NCBI GenBank assembly: GCA_910578185.1
Contig: CAJTPN010000003.1
Coordinates: 242,857-306,856, forward strand
Direction: 5' to 3'
Length of the DNA stretch: 64,000 bases
From: an uncultured Acetatifactor sp.
Lineage (GTDB): Bacteria; Bacillota; Clostridia; Lachnospirales; Lachnospiraceae
In this document: positions 8,621-17,725 of the stretch, piece by piece
How the letters are laid out: the number at the start of each line of letters is the position of its first letter
Position numbering within the stretch: the first letter of the stretch is position 1
Translations under genes and position numbers: made by a program
Notes under the pieces: generated by a model
The model's database searches: none
Told to the model about the DNA's origin: nothing
The model's input: the letters and a program-made list of their open reading frames with translations, nothing else

Positions 8621-9910
8621 TCAGATTGAAATGATGTTCAGCCAACCAAGAACCTGTATCACCAGAGCCGCCAGACTGAATACCGCCCCGGCTGCAGTGA
8701 TTCCAAGCATCAGTCCCAGCCTGCCCTTTAAAGACGCAACGCCTGCTTTCGTCTCCGTCAATGCTTCTCCCTGTTTGCCGCTCTCCTCCACCATCACCGC
8801 CTGCACGTTTCGATATACCTTTACACATTCCCTATGTATGCTTTCTGCCAGTTCTTCGGAATTCTGTCCCTCTGCCTGTTCACCCAGACGGTCAATTTTC
8901 TCCCCCAGTTCCTTGGTCATAAGCCCAAGCTGCGCCGTCACAGACTTGTCCACGCCGCCAAGCTGCTCCTTCACGGACTGGTCCAGACTTCCAAGCCGCA
9001 CTCCCATGGACTGATCCAGACTGCCCAGCCGTACTTCCATGGATTGATCCAGACTGCCCAGCCTCTCCTCCATGGATTGATTTACACTGCCCAGCTGTTC
9101 CTGCAATATCCTGATCACACTGCCCAACTGTCCCTGCATGGATTGGTTGACACTGATAAGCTGTTCACGCATGGATCTGTTCACGCTGGCAATCTGTTTC
9201 TGAACGGACTCATCCATGCCTCCCAATCTCTCTTCCATTGCCCTGCCCATATCCACCAGCTGTTCTTTTACGGTTCTGTCCATACCGCCCAGCTGCTGTT
9301 CCATCGCCCTGCTCACATTGACCAGTTCTTCCTGCATAATCCTGTCCACGCTGCCAAGCTGCTCACGCATAGTTCTGTCCATGGCGGCAAACTGCTCCTG
9401 CATGGTTCTGTCCATATTCCCAAGATGTTCCTGTATGGCTCTATCCGTGCCCGCGTCCAGGCCGCCGAATTGCTCCTGCATGGACCTTCCCATACTGCCA
9501 AGCTGCTCCTGCATAGCCCGATTCATGCTTCCCAGCTGTTCTTTCACGGACTTTTCCACACTGTCAAGCTGCTCCTTCACCGATATGTCAACACTTCCAA
9601 GCTGTTTTTGTACGTTCCTTCCAATATCGTCAAGCTGCTCGGACAATTTCTCCCGAAGCTGTTCAAGCCCTTCCGCGTCCTGCTGCAGCGCTTTCTCCAC
9701 CAGGCGGTTAATCTCCTCACCGTTCACCTGCGTATTAGCCAGCTTTATGGTTCCCACATCAATCAGCTTCTGCAGCTTGGTCAGACATTCATTATATCCG
9801 GCCACCTGCATTTTCAGTTTATTCAGCTCTTTTGTATCAGCCTCCGTATTCGCGTTGATAATATCCTGCGCTGTCAGCTTATGCGACAGCTTGTCTATGA
9901 ACATATCCAT
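8621..9910 (-). CDS. Hendecad-repeat coiled-coil protein with C-terminal membrane anchor
   Basis: A 429-residue protein. Residues about 92-337 are 22 tandem units of 11 residues with the pattern QLGSVDxSMxE; one unit (147-161) carries a 4-residue insertion. Eleven-residue periodicity predicts a right-handed or straight coiled coil rather than a heptad one. Near the end a single hydrophobic segment (about residues 400-425) with only a few residues after it suggests a tail anchor, leaving a long rod in the cytoplasm. No enzymatic domain is visible. A GGAGGG site precedes the start. It could act as a membrane-tethered spacer or scaffold; the function is not recognised. Confidence 0.75.
   Translation of the reverse strand: MDMFIDKLSHKLTAQDIINANTEADTKELNKLKMQVAGYNECLTKLQKLIDVGTIKLANTQVNGEEINRLVEKALQQDAEGLEQLREKLSEQLDDIGRNVQKQLGSVDISVKEQLDSVEKSVKEQLGSMNRAMQEQLGSMGRSMQEQFGGLDAGTDRAIQEHLGNMDRTMQEQFAAMDRTMREQLGSVDRIMQEELVNVSRAMEQQLGGMDRTVKEQLVDMGRAMEERLGGMDESVQKQIASVNRSMREQLISVNQSMQGQLGSVIRILQEQLGSVNQSMEERLGSLDQSMEVRLGSLDQSMGVRLGSLDQSVKEQLGGVDKSVTAQLGLMTKELGEKIDRLGEQAEGQNSEELAESIHRECVKVYRNVQAVMVEESGKQGEALTETKAGVASLKGRLGLMLGITAAGAVFSLAALVIQVLGWLNIISI
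8900..9637 (-). repeat. Array of 22 degenerate 33-bp coding repeats
   Basis: The hendecad region of the preceding gene is encoded by contiguous 33-bp units. Units near 8990-9090 are nearly identical at the DNA level (RLGSLDQSM repeated), which points to recent slippage or unequal recombination, while outer units have drifted. There are no spacers, so this is not a CRISPR array. Confidence 0.85.
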
Positions 9911-10243
9911 CTGTTTCCCTCCAGGCGCCGTTTTACAGCAGCTTCATGAACATCCACGTTACATTTCCCTCATTCTACCATTTTTCCATATAGATTACAA
10001 CCACTTTTGAGCAGTTAACACCTTCTGTCGGACAGACCGTAACGGCTCAGACCGGCTTTCACTCCCATGGCAGGCTGATTGCCCTCCGCTCTGATTTTTG
10101 CAAAACACATATATTACAGGAAATGACCAAGCACGCCCCTTTTTGTTTTTGTCCAATATGATGAAACAGGCATAATTTTCCACTCTTTTATAGTGATATT
10201 CACCAATGTTTTACATCTTATTCACAAAATGTTCATATTTAAT

Positions 10244-10252
10244 TGCTATAAT
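10244..10252 (+). promoter_or_regulatory. Extended -10 promoter-like sequence in a 453-bp gap
   Basis: TGCTATAAT at 10244-10252 matches an extended -10 element on the plus strand, but no plus-strand gene follows; only a GC-rich hairpin at 10322-10347. It could start a short RNA. The remainder of 9911-10363 shows no convincing gene. Confidence 0.25.
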
Positions 10253-10321
10253 TTTATTGTTGAAAGGGAAATAATTTAGTGATAATTACAAGACGCATCT
10301 CTGATAGTTTTTTCATAATAA

Positions 10322-10347
10322 GCCCAGATACCGAAAGGCGTCTGGGC
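10322..10347 (-). terminator. Hairpin after the relQ-like gene
   Basis: GCCCAGA and TCTGGGC flank a 12-base loop immediately downstream of the alarmone synthetase stop codon. The following TTATTATG is a weak U-tract, so it is a plausible but not strong terminator. It could function in either direction. Confidence 0.45.
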
Positions 10348-10363
10348 ACTCCTCATTTTTGAA

Positions 10364-11011
10364 TTACATGTTCCGTTCCCGGCTGATTGCCGAAACCTCA
10401 TCGTTTAGCTTCAACATCCTTGCATCCAAATCCGTCACCATTTTGGCACATTCCACCAGTTCATTCCTTATGTATTCCGGCGCATCCCCCTCAAATTTAT
10501 AATGTATTTTATGTTCCAGGCTTGCCCAGAAATCCATTGCAACCGTCCTGATCTGAATCTCTACCTTGGTATCTTCTATCATTCTGTCGGACAGATAAAC
10601 CGGCACCGTCACAATCAAATGATAGCTTTTGTAACCGCTGGCCTTGGGATAAGTGATATAATCCTTCACTTTTACCACCCTGATATCCTTCTGTGTCCCA
10701 ATCATTTCCGCAAGCCTGTAAATATCTGAGGTAAAGGAACAGATAATTCGGATTCCCGCAATGTCGTTGACGTATTTTATCATATTATCTATGGTTGATT
10801 CATAACCGCCGCGTTTCAGTTTCTTCACAATGCTCTCAGGCGTCTTGATGCGTGATTTAATGTGCTCGATGGGATTATAAAGATGAACATGCTGAAACTC
10901 ATCATTCAATATCTCAAGCTTCGTCTCAATCTGCCGTAACGCCGCACTATAGATCAAAGTCACCTCTTTCCAGCTATCGATGCCATCCCGATAGTCTACC
11001 TTCAGTTCCAT
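10364..11011 (-). CDS. relQ: Small alarmone synthetase, RelQ/YjbM-like (p)ppGpp synthetase
   Basis: The 215-residue protein contains only the RelA/SpoT synthetase domain, with no hydrolase, TGS or ACT domain. Family signatures include SRIKTPESIVKKLKR, NDIAGIRIIC, the GYKSYHL segment and the VEIQIRT motif followed by DFWASLEHKI. It transfers pyrophosphate from ATP to GDP or GTP in the cytoplasm. The start at 11011 follows a GCCAAAGGAGTGGAT site; the reading frame extends about 100 codons further upstream, but that part has no binding site or protein-like composition. The length fits RelQ, so the upstream sequence is best read as a leader. Confidence 0.92.
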   Translation of the reverse strand: MELKVDYRDGIDSWKEVTLIYSAALRQIETKLEILNDEFQHVHLYNPIEHIKSRIKTPESIVKKLKRGGYESTIDNMIKYVNDIAGIRIICSFTSDIYRLAEMIGTQKDIRVVKVKDYITYPKASGYKSYHLIVTVPVYLSDRMIEDTKVEIQIRTVAMDFWASLEHKIHYKFEGDAPEYIRNELVECAKMVTDLDARMLKLNDEVSAISRERNM

Positions 11012-11236
11012 ATCCACTCCTTTGGCTAAAATAAATTGACATCTCTGTGTTCCACAGAGCTCCTGCCCTGCAAAACTGCACCAATAAGGAGTTTGAAACG
11101 ATGTATCAAACTCCCTTCCTCTGATAAGACCGGTATGCCATGGCTGCCCAGCAATCATGGTGTGAAAAGCCATCCGACCGCTTCCCGACATGAAAATGGT
11201 ATCATGCGGCCCTTTCATATTTTCAAATATAGTATG
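11012..11236 (-). promoter_or_regulatory. Long structured 5' leader of the relQ-like gene
   Basis: About 220 nt separate the predicted transcription start from the gene. The leader contains two inverted repeats: CTCTGTGTTCCACAGAG (11042-11058) and GAGTTTGA...TCAAACTC around 11088-11113. I recognise no riboswitch class in it. Confidence 0.35.
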
Positions 11237-11245
11237 ATTATAACA
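11237..11245 (-). promoter_or_regulatory. Extended -10 promoter of the relQ-like gene
   Basis: On the minus strand TGTTATAAT forms a TGnTATAAT extended -10 box, with a TTTACA-like -35 about 19-20 bases upstream. It would start a transcript near 11230. Confidence 0.45.
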
Positions 11246-11443
11246 TGAAAACTTTCTTAATTGTAAATTTTCCACAAAAATTAATCCTTTTTTAACAAGA
11301 CAGGTTGAATTTTCCATAAGAATGCCGTACCTTTTATATATATGCCGGATTATGGTTAAAAATGCATCTTGTTTTTGTCCTCAAAATCAATTATCATAAC
11401 AAGGACAAATCTATTTAAAAGGCAACGGGAAAGGATGACTGAT

Positions 11444-11710
11444 ATGTTTCGTTTATGGGCAAAAATCTCTAAAGACAACCATATATTGCAGGATACCTGT
11501 ATCACGGACGACAGCGCCGATACCCGTACCCACAAAATCTTTCGTGCTCTGGAAGAAGTCTGCTATCAGTTTGATCTGGGCAAACCCGTCTGGCTGGATA
11601 AAACAATCTCCGATTTCAAGCGCCACCGCAAAGCGCGCTTTACTCAGGATAATTTCATAGAAGCCATTGACTTTGATTATCTTGAAATTCAAATAATTGA
11701 AGAAGATTAG
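11444..11710 (+). CDS. Conserved small protein of unknown function
   Basis: An 88-residue acidic cytoplasmic protein beginning MFRLWAKISKDNH and ending with two Glu and an Asp. I recall close relatives in other Lachnospiraceae that share THKIFxALEEVCYxFDL, KPxWLDxT and RFTQDNFIE, but none with a known function. The start at 11444 lies 8 bases after a GGGAAAGGA site; the frame extends 25 codons upstream without support. It is monocistronic, just before the promoter of the hemolysin III gene. Confidence 0.7.
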   Translation: MFRLWAKISKDNHILQDTCITDDSADTRTHKIFRALEEVCYQFDLGKPVWLDKTISDFKRHRKARFTQDNFIEAIDFDYLEIQIIEED

Positions 11711-11712
11711 TA

Positions 11713-11739
11713 TTGACTTTCCCTCTTTATGGGTATAAT
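11713..11739 (+). promoter_or_regulatory. Promoter of the hemolysin III gene
   Basis: TTGACT at 11713-11718 and TATAAT at 11734-11739 (15-base spacing, or TAATAT with 17) precede a leader of about 140 nt. The leader contains a short GTGTC...GACAC hairpin near 11782-11800. Confidence 0.45.
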
Positions 11740-11885
11740 ATGGTCTTATCACATAGTTTTCAATACTACTTGTCAGGGTGTATGTGTCGACATTTGACAC
11801 TTTATGAATGCCATACCCAAAGCAGTTATTGATGCCAAGGTTACGGCACACGATTTCCTGGAAAATTGAAATGGAGGTATTTCAT

Positions 11886-12536
11886 ATGCAGATCACAATC
11901 AGAGAACCCGGAAGCGCTATCACACATTTTATCGGCATGATGATGGCAATATTTGCCAGTATACCGTTGCTGGTCAAGGCCGGACTGTCTTCCGGCGCCA
12001 TCAGCCTTCTGGCCATGGCGGTGTTTATGGCCAGCATGATACTTCTTTATGGCGCCAGCGCCACCTACCATTCCGTAAATCTCACCGGAAAGCCTTTACG
12101 GGTTTTTCGCAAACTTGACCACATGATGATCTTCGTGCTCATTGCAGGCTCTTACACGCCGGTATGCCTGATTGTGCTGGGCGGAACCATGGGTTATGCG
12201 CTGCTTGCCCTGGTCTGGGGCATCGCTTTGGCTGGCATGATCATCAAAGCCTGCTGGATCACCTGCCCGAAATGGTTTTCTTCAGTGATTTATATCGCTA
12301 TGGGCTGGGTGTGCGTGCTGGTATTCGGCCGACTGGTGGACACACTGCCCACGGCAGCTTTCCTTTGGCTTTTGGCAGGCGGAATCCTCTACACTGTCGG
12401 CGGTGTCATCTATGCGCTGAAGCTTCCGCTCTTTAATTTAAAGCACAAACACTTTGGCTCCCATGAAGTGTTTCATCTCTTTGTCATGGCGGGAAGCATC
12501 TGCCATTTCATATTCATGTACACTTATGTGGCTTAG
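11886..12536 (+). CDS. trhA: Hemolysin III / PAQR family membrane protein (TrhA)
   Basis: A 216-residue protein with seven hydrophobic segments, matching bacterial PAQR (hemolysin III) proteins: HFIGMMMAI at the N-terminus, GASATYHS near residue 55, KLDHMMIFVLIAGSYTP, and the C-terminal HEVFHLFVMAGSICHF with the conserved His residues that bind metal in the family. Members are implicated in membrane fluidity control; the haemolysin name is historical. The start at 11886 follows a GGAGGT site. It is monocistronic and ends at a bidirectional terminator shared with galE. Confidence 0.92.
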   Translation: MQITIREPGSAITHFIGMMMAIFASIPLLVKAGLSSGAISLLAMAVFMASMILLYGASATYHSVNLTGKPLRVFRKLDHMMIFVLIAGSYTPVCLIVLGGTMGYALLALVWGIALAGMIIKACWITCPKWFSSVIYIAMGWVCVLVFGRLVDTLPTAAFLWLLAGGILYTVGGVIYALKLPLFNLKHKHFGSHEVFHLFVMAGSICHFIFMYTYVA

Positions 12537-12549
12537 AGCAGATTGCATT

Positions 12550-12595
12550 AAAAACAGCCTGGCACCCTCCTCTGTTCTGGTACCAGACTGTTTTT
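12550..12595. terminator. Bidirectional terminator between trhA and galE
   Basis: AAAAACAGCCTGGCACC pairs with GGTACCAGACTGTTTTT. A-rich and T-rich flanks on both sides allow it to stop transcription of both convergent genes. Confidence 0.8.
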
Positions 12596-12625
12596 GCTTT
12601 CATCACATTTCAACATTTGATGAGC

Positions 12626-13645
12626 TCAGACAAGCTCATATCCGTTTGGATTATTCTTCTGCCATCTCCAGGAATCCTCACACATTTCCCGGATGCCATA
12701 TTCCGCTTTCCACCCAAGTTCCCGCTCCGCAAGTCCTGCGTCGGAATAACAGACGGCAATATCTCCCTCCCGCCTCTGCTGAATCACATAAGGAATCTTG
12801 ACGCCTGTTGCCTCTTCAAAATTTTTCACAATATCCAATACGCTGTAACCCACACCGGTACCCAGATTATAAATCTTTAATCCGGCTTTTTCCTCAATCT
12901 TTTTCAGCGCCTTTACATGTCCTCTCGCCAGATCTACCACATGAATATAATCCCTGACACCGGTTCCGTCATGTGTGTCATAATCATCCCCAAACACTCC
13001 CAGCCTGGGCAGCTTCCCCACCGCCACCTGAGTGATATAGGGCATCAGGTTATTGGGTATACCATTGGGATTTTCTCCTATGGTACCGCTTTTATGCGCG
13101 CCGATGGGATTAAAGTAGCGCAGCAAAATTACATTCCACTCCGGATCGGCTTTTTGCATATCGGACAGAATCTGTTCCAGCATGGATTTTGTCCAACCGT
13201 AAGGATTGGTACATTGCCCTTTAGGGCACTCCTCCGTGATGGGAATGACGGCAGGATTTCCGTATACTGTAGCGCTGGAGGAGAAAATAATATTCTTCAC
13301 CCCGTGCTTTCTCATGACATCTACCAATGTCAACGTACCTGCAATGTTGTTCTCATAATACTCCCAGGGCTTACGAACGGATTCTCCCACCGCCTTCAAT
13401 CCGGCAAAATGAATCACGCCATCAATAGCCTCCTTGGAAAAAATGTCTTCCAAGGCGTCCCTGTCCAAAATGTCCGCCCTGTAAAAGGGCACCGGCTTAC
13501 CAGTGATGACTTCCACCCGCTTCAGGGCTTTTTCACTGGAATTACTCAAATTATCCAGCACCACCACATCGTACCCAGCCTGCTGTAGTTCTACCACTGT
13601 ATGACTTCCAATAAATCCCGCTCCGCCTGTGACTAAAATTTTCAT
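12626..13645 (-). CDS. galE: UDP-glucose 4-epimerase
   Basis: A 339-residue extended short-chain dehydrogenase: NAD-binding TGGAGFIGSH at residues 6-15, SSSATVYG containing the catalytic Ser/Thr, YGWTKSMLE with the catalytic Tyr-x-x-x-Lys, and YFNPIGAH after it. The length equals that of typical GalE. It interconverts UDP-glucose and UDP-galactose, and so feeds glycan synthesis. The start at 13645 has a GAGGGCG site; the frame extends eight codons further upstream. It is monocistronic. Confidence 0.96.
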   Translation of the reverse strand: MKILVTGGAGFIGSHTVVELQQAGYDVVVLDNLSNSSEKALKRVEVITGKPVPFYRADILDRDALEDIFSKEAIDGVIHFAGLKAVGESVRKPWEYYENNIAGTLTLVDVMRKHGVKNIIFSSSATVYGNPAVIPITEECPKGQCTNPYGWTKSMLEQILSDMQKADPEWNVILLRYFNPIGAHKSGTIGENPNGIPNNLMPYITQVAVGKLPRLGVFGDDYDTHDGTGVRDYIHVVDLARGHVKALKKIEEKAGLKIYNLGTGVGYSVLDIVKNFEEATGVKIPYVIQQRREGDIAVCYSDAGLAERELGWKAEYGIREMCEDSWRWQKNNPNGYELV

Positions 13646-13813
13646 GACGCCCTCTTTTCCGCCCGACATTTTCTGCCGTGCTGTACTCGCTTTTTGTTTT
13701 CCCTATGAATTAAAGATAGTAGAATTGACCTTTTTTCTCAATACTTATTTGTTATAAAAAGCTGTCAAAATGTTAATATGCTTGATTTTCATGACTGCGT
13801 CCAACAAGAATTA

Positions 13814-14752
13814 TTAAAGTTCCAAATCCGCAAAAAAATCCTCCGCACAGGACTTTCCTTCCATAATCCTCATAAAATATGCTTTCATCTCCGGATATGC
13901 CTCCCCTATATCCGATAAAATCCCATCACAGTTGGCCTCGTCAACACATCCCAGCTCCGCAAACAGTTCATAATATTCCCTGTCATTGCCATGTTCCTCC
14001 TTAAGAACCAGCCATGCCTCTTCCCCTGATTTCCCTTTGGTATGTCCCCGCAAATAATTCTCCAGTTCCGTTTCAAACGCTTTCGACAGCCCAATGGGAT
14101 AAAGCAATCGCAGAAATGCAAGCCTTACTTTCACCTTCCTTCTGCTGCTTTTAAAAGCGTCCAAATCCGTACTTCCATAATCCTCTTCTCCGCACAGCAC
14201 TTGCTTTGAATAGCCTTCCTGATCCGGCGCCAGAAGAATGGACAAAAGCCTGGCGTCCCATTTTTCCGTCCACTCCTTTCCGCCCGCCTCCTGTGGATCC
14301 AACAGGTAATATGCATCCATCCACCTTACTGCCGCCGCAAGAAGCTTTGGAACACCACTCTTTGTTTCCCTTCTCCCATGGCCCTTACCGCAGGCCTGCA
14401 TCCCTTTCTCCTCAAGATTTCTCACCCTGATTGCTTCCAGCCTGCCGCAATCCTTAAAAACCGCCTTCCCAAACCGAATCTTTCGGCCTGGTAACGATAC
14501 CCACACAAGTCCGTCACAGTGTGCAAACGCCCAGTCTCCAATTTCCTCTACCCCATCCGGAATCACAACTTCCCGCAGGTTTTTCCTGCTCAAAAACGCC
14601 TTTTTTCCGATCTCCGTCACAGAATTGCCCTCAATACAAGCCGGAATTTCCACCTTTAATCCAAGCCCTCCATATTCCACAACCCTTGCCGTTTCCCCCG
14701 TCATCTCATAGCACAGCGTACCTCCTGTAATCTCCAGCTCCATTTTCTGCAT
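13814..14752 (-). CDS. BspA-type leucine-rich-repeat protein
   Basis: A 312-residue protein. Residues about 35-115 contain three LRR_5/BspA-type repeats (VTEIGKKAF, VEEIGDWAFAHCDGL, FGKAVFKDCGRLEAI). The rest, about 190 residues, is helical and charged and I do not recognise it. No signal peptide is present, so unlike surface BspA proteins it is probably cytoplasmic. It lies 145 bp downstream of the MoxR-like ATPase gene on the same strand and may belong with the ATPase/VWA pair. Confidence 0.65.
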   Translation of the reverse strand: MQKMELEITGGTLCYEMTGETARVVEYGGLGLKVEIPACIEGNSVTEIGKKAFLSRKNLREVVIPDGVEEIGDWAFAHCDGLVWVSLPGRKIRFGKAVFKDCGRLEAIRVRNLEEKGMQACGKGHGRRETKSGVPKLLAAAVRWMDAYYLLDPQEAGGKEWTEKWDARLLSILLAPDQEGYSKQVLCGEEDYGSTDLDAFKSSRRKVKVRLAFLRLLYPIGLSKAFETELENYLRGHTKGKSGEEAWLVLKEEHGNDREYYELFAELGCVDEANCDGILSDIGEAYPEMKAYFMRIMEGKSCAEDFFADLEL

Positions 14753-14897
14753 ATTATTTCGCTCCCGTTTTCAACCGCTTCCTCACATCATATTTCATGT
14801 TCATACTTCCCCCTATCACCCCAAGTTGCCCCTTTGTCACCGCAGTCTCCATTCCCGCTTCCAAACCTTCTTCTGCTTGCCTGTGGGTGTCCCTATC

Positions 14898-16412
14898 TTA
14901 CAACCCCAGCGCCGCGATCTCCTCCTGAATACTGTCACGGCGCTCGTTAAGCATTAGCTCTTTGCTGTGCCTGCCATAATCCGGGCTCCCAAACGCAGCG
15001 ATAAACTGTGCGCTGGCGCCATCCACCGTCAAATCCGTCACCAACACCAGCATTTCGTTTCCCTGTCCAAAGGCTTCCTCTACAAAGACAAACAAGGAAT
15101 GAAGCTCCCCTTGCACTTCCTCCGTCATTCGCTTCATATCCGCCACCTGTGCATTATATTTCTCTTTTATATAACCGTATTTATCTTCCCCGGAATTCCC
15201 CGCTCCCACCGCCAAATCTCTGCGGCATTCCTCCAGAAAACGGATTACAAGGCGATGTTTTTTCCTGTCCGCATCCGACAAAGTGTTTGCCGTCTGTTGC
15301 TTTTCCAGTAATTTTCTGCGCCCTTCTACCTGCATTTCCAACTGTGTCTCCAATGCTCCGGCTTCCCCATCCGCTGCCTGAGCCCCCGGACTTTTCAAAT
15401 GCTTCTTCAGATCCGAAAGATATGCCGCCTGCTCCATAACTTCTTTCATGTCGGTTCGAACCCGATCCAATAGCATCCCCAGCAAAGATAACCGCTCGTC
15501 AAAAGCTGCCTTCCTGGCTCTTTCCACGGCTCTCTCAGACGGCGCCCCCGCCAGAATTTGAGCGATTTTATAATCCCTCCTGTATTTTTGATACAGATCA
15601 TAGTATGCTGTAAACTCTTTTACAATCTTTTCACTTCTCAGATACTGTCCAACCAAAGTCTCATCCACCGACAGTTCTTCTTCCTCATAAAGTATAAGGA
15701 TTTCGGATAAATCTTCCCATCCTCTTGCAGTCACATAGCTACGCCCCTTAGGGGTCATCTCCATATTGTAAAAATGCTCTTTCTTTAAATCCAGGTAATT
15801 GAGAATGGCGCCATGAATATTTCTGCCGGCGGCATATCCCTTCCAGACCTGGTAATCCGGCTCTACCTCCAGCACCTTAAGCCTGTCCAACGTCACCACA
15901 TCAAATTCCCGAACGGATTTATTATATTCGGGCGGATTCCCGGCTGTTACAATGATCCATCCCTCTGGAACCCGATGACGCCCAAACACTTTGTATTGCA
16001 GGAATTGAAGCATGGCAGGAGCGAGCGTCTCGGACACACAGTTGATCTCATCCAAGAACAATATCCCCTCCTTCCATCCGCTCTCCTCCATGGTCTCATA
16101 CACTGACGCAATGATCTCACTCATTGTATATTCGGAAACATTGCAGGATACGCCTCCATACACCTTATCCGTTATAAAGGGAAGCCCCAGTGCAGACTGT
16201 CTGGTATGATGGGTCATGGAATACGACACCAGCGCTATATTCATCTCCTGGGCAATCTGTTCCATAATCGCCGTCTTTCCGATACCGGGAGCTCCCAAAA
16301 GGAAAATGGGACGCTGCCGTACCACAGGTACCCTGTATTCTCCAAACTCATCCTTTTTCAGATAAAGCTTTACCGCATTTTTAATATATTCCTTGGCCTG
16401 ACTCACATTCAT
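14898..16412 (-). CDS. MoxR-type AAA+ ATPase
   Basis: A 504-residue protein with an AAA_5/MoxR-like domain in the N-terminal half: Walker A GAPGIGKT at residues 40-47, Walker B ILFLDE at 117-122 followed by INCVSE, and sensor-1 VTAGNPPEYN. The C-terminal half is helical and partly charged. Such ATPases work with a VWA-domain partner as chaperones or metal-insertion machines. The next upstream gene, 26 bp away, encodes exactly such a VWA protein, so the two form a functional pair. The substrate is unknown. Confidence 0.85.
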   Translation of the reverse strand: MNVSQAKEYIKNAVKLYLKKDEFGEYRVPVVRQRPIFLLGAPGIGKTAIMEQIAQEMNIALVSYSMTHHTRQSALGLPFITDKVYGGVSCNVSEYTMSEIIASVYETMEESGWKEGILFLDEINCVSETLAPAMLQFLQYKVFGRHRVPEGWIIVTAGNPPEYNKSVREFDVVTLDRLKVLEVEPDYQVWKGYAAGRNIHGAILNYLDLKKEHFYNMEMTPKGRSYVTARGWEDLSEILILYEEEELSVDETLVGQYLRSEKIVKEFTAYYDLYQKYRRDYKIAQILAGAPSERAVERARKAAFDERLSLLGMLLDRVRTDMKEVMEQAAYLSDLKKHLKSPGAQAADGEAGALETQLEMQVEGRRKLLEKQQTANTLSDADRKKHRLVIRFLEECRRDLAVGAGNSGEDKYGYIKEKYNAQVADMKRMTEEVQGELHSLFVFVEEAFGQGNEMLVLVTDLTVDGASAQFIAAFGSPDYGRHSKELMLNERRDSIQEEIAALGL

Positions 16413-16438
16413 GGCGTAAATCTCCTTTCCGGGAAGTT

Positions 16439-17725
16439 TTATCCTTCTCCTTTTAAGTCCTCTTCTTCCAATACTACCTTCAAACTCCAGGACGGCACGG
16501 CCGCACGGTTTTCATCTTCTCCCAGAAAGGCAAATATCACCTGATAATCCGGCATTTGTTCCGGGTATATACCATATCCGTCAGTAAAATAAATCAACCC
16601 CTTTAAATTTTCAAATACCCTTTGCTCCCGCAGACTGTCCACATATGCAAACACCGGCCGGAAATCCGTCGCCCCAAAGCCCGTCAGCTTCCCCTGCCTC
16701 AAAAACGTATCAAAATCCTCCTGACAGGTAATTTCCGTGTCACTCTGAACCTGATTGTCACATTGAATGATATGAACATTCATCCTGTGAAAAAAATTCT
16801 GCCCTGACTTTAAAAGTCCGTATGTCTTTCTCAAAAATGCCCTAACCGTCTCCCCCCTGCAGGATGCTGAAGTATCAATGGCAATGACAAACTCCTTAAC
16901 CTTCTTCTCCTCCTTGAATTCCAGCGGCTCAATCAGAGGCAAATTCCCATATTTCTCCAGCCCATAAGTATAATAAACATAATCAAATTCCTCATGGTTA
17001 ATGCCGATCTCCTCGCTCACCACCGTAAAACGCCTTAGAATCTCACCATAATCATATCTGTCCCTGGTAGCCTCCTCCAGATTTTTGATCAGGCTCTCTC
17101 CGCCGACTTTGGCCCCTGCAAACGACTTCAACTCTGCCTTTACCCGTTGGCTTATCTTTTCCCACTGCGCCCCTGTCATTTCCAACTGCTTTGCAGGCAT
17201 CCACAGGGAATGCATATCCCGTACAAACAACCTGCGCAGTGCTTCCTCCTCTCTGGCAGATATTCCATCTCTGCAAAAACACCGATAAATCCGCTCTGCC
17301 GTAAGGTCGCCCATGTCTTCCCGCAAAATTTTCAGTTTCCCAACCGCCTCCTCATCCTCCGGAAGCGCTGCTCCCGCAAGACCCAACTCCAATATCACAT
17401 TTTCCACTGCAATATCCGCGGCCAGATCCCATTTTCCCTTATCTAACTTATCGTATTGAAAACTATGAAAAAAAATACAATGCAGCAATGTATGCAGATA
17501 AGTGCGGGTAACATATTTGGGATTTTCCTGATAAAGCGAAAGCACATAGACAGGATCGTAAAAGCAGGAAGCTCCATCCCCCGCAACACACCCCATCCCT
17601 TTCTTTTCCCTGCACCCAAGGTTCGCCAGCGCTCTGTCAAGGAACCGAAGATGGATCAAAATGTCGTCCCGAGCAATCCCCATGACCCGAACGGCAAGCT
17701 CCGATAATTTCTCTTCCTCTGCCAT
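16439..17725 (-). CDS. VWA-like (DUF2201) partner of the MoxR ATPase
   Basis: A 428-residue protein. The N-terminal part has a zincin-like helix HTLLHCIFFH at residues 78-87, in which the usual catalytic Glu of HExxH is Thr, so it should not be a protease. The C-terminal part is a VWA-like domain with an intact MIDAS start, DTSAS, near residue 290, and the later FGATDFRP and YFTDG segments. The family pairs with MoxR-type ATPases, and the gene is immediately upstream of one. The start at 17725 follows an AGGAGG site. The function of the pair is unknown. Confidence 0.8.
   Translation of the reverse strand: MAEEEKLSELAVRVMGIARDDILIHLRFLDRALANLGCREKKGMGCVAGDGASCFYDPVYVLSLYQENPKYVTRTYLHTLLHCIFFHSFQYDKLDKGKWDLAADIAVENVILELGLAGAALPEDEEAVGKLKILREDMGDLTAERIYRCFCRDGISAREEEALRRLFVRDMHSLWMPAKQLEMTGAQWEKISQRVKAELKSFAGAKVGGESLIKNLEEATRDRYDYGEILRRFTVVSEEIGINHEEFDYVYYTYGLEKYGNLPLIEPLEFKEEKKVKEFVIAIDTSASCRGETVRAFLRKTYGLLKSGQNFFHRMNVHIIQCDNQVQSDTEITCQEDFDTFLRQGKLTGFGATDFRPVFAYVDSLREQRVFENLKGLIYFTDGYGIYPEQMPDYQVIFAFLGEDENRAAVPSWSLKVVLEEEDLKGEG

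Noticed and set aside
8900..9637. Regularly spaced repeat resembling a CRISPR array
   Set aside because: The repeats are contiguous, degenerate and translate in one frame; no spacers and no cas genes.
8834..9949. Long plus-strand frame opposite the coiled-coil gene (371 codons)
   Set aside because: It arises because the 33-bp repeat period keeps all frames open; no binding site, and composition is artificial.
11012..11317. N-terminal extension of the alarmone synthetase by about 100 residues
   Set aside because: It lacks a binding site and conserved text; the downstream start has a strong AAGGAG and gives the usual family length.
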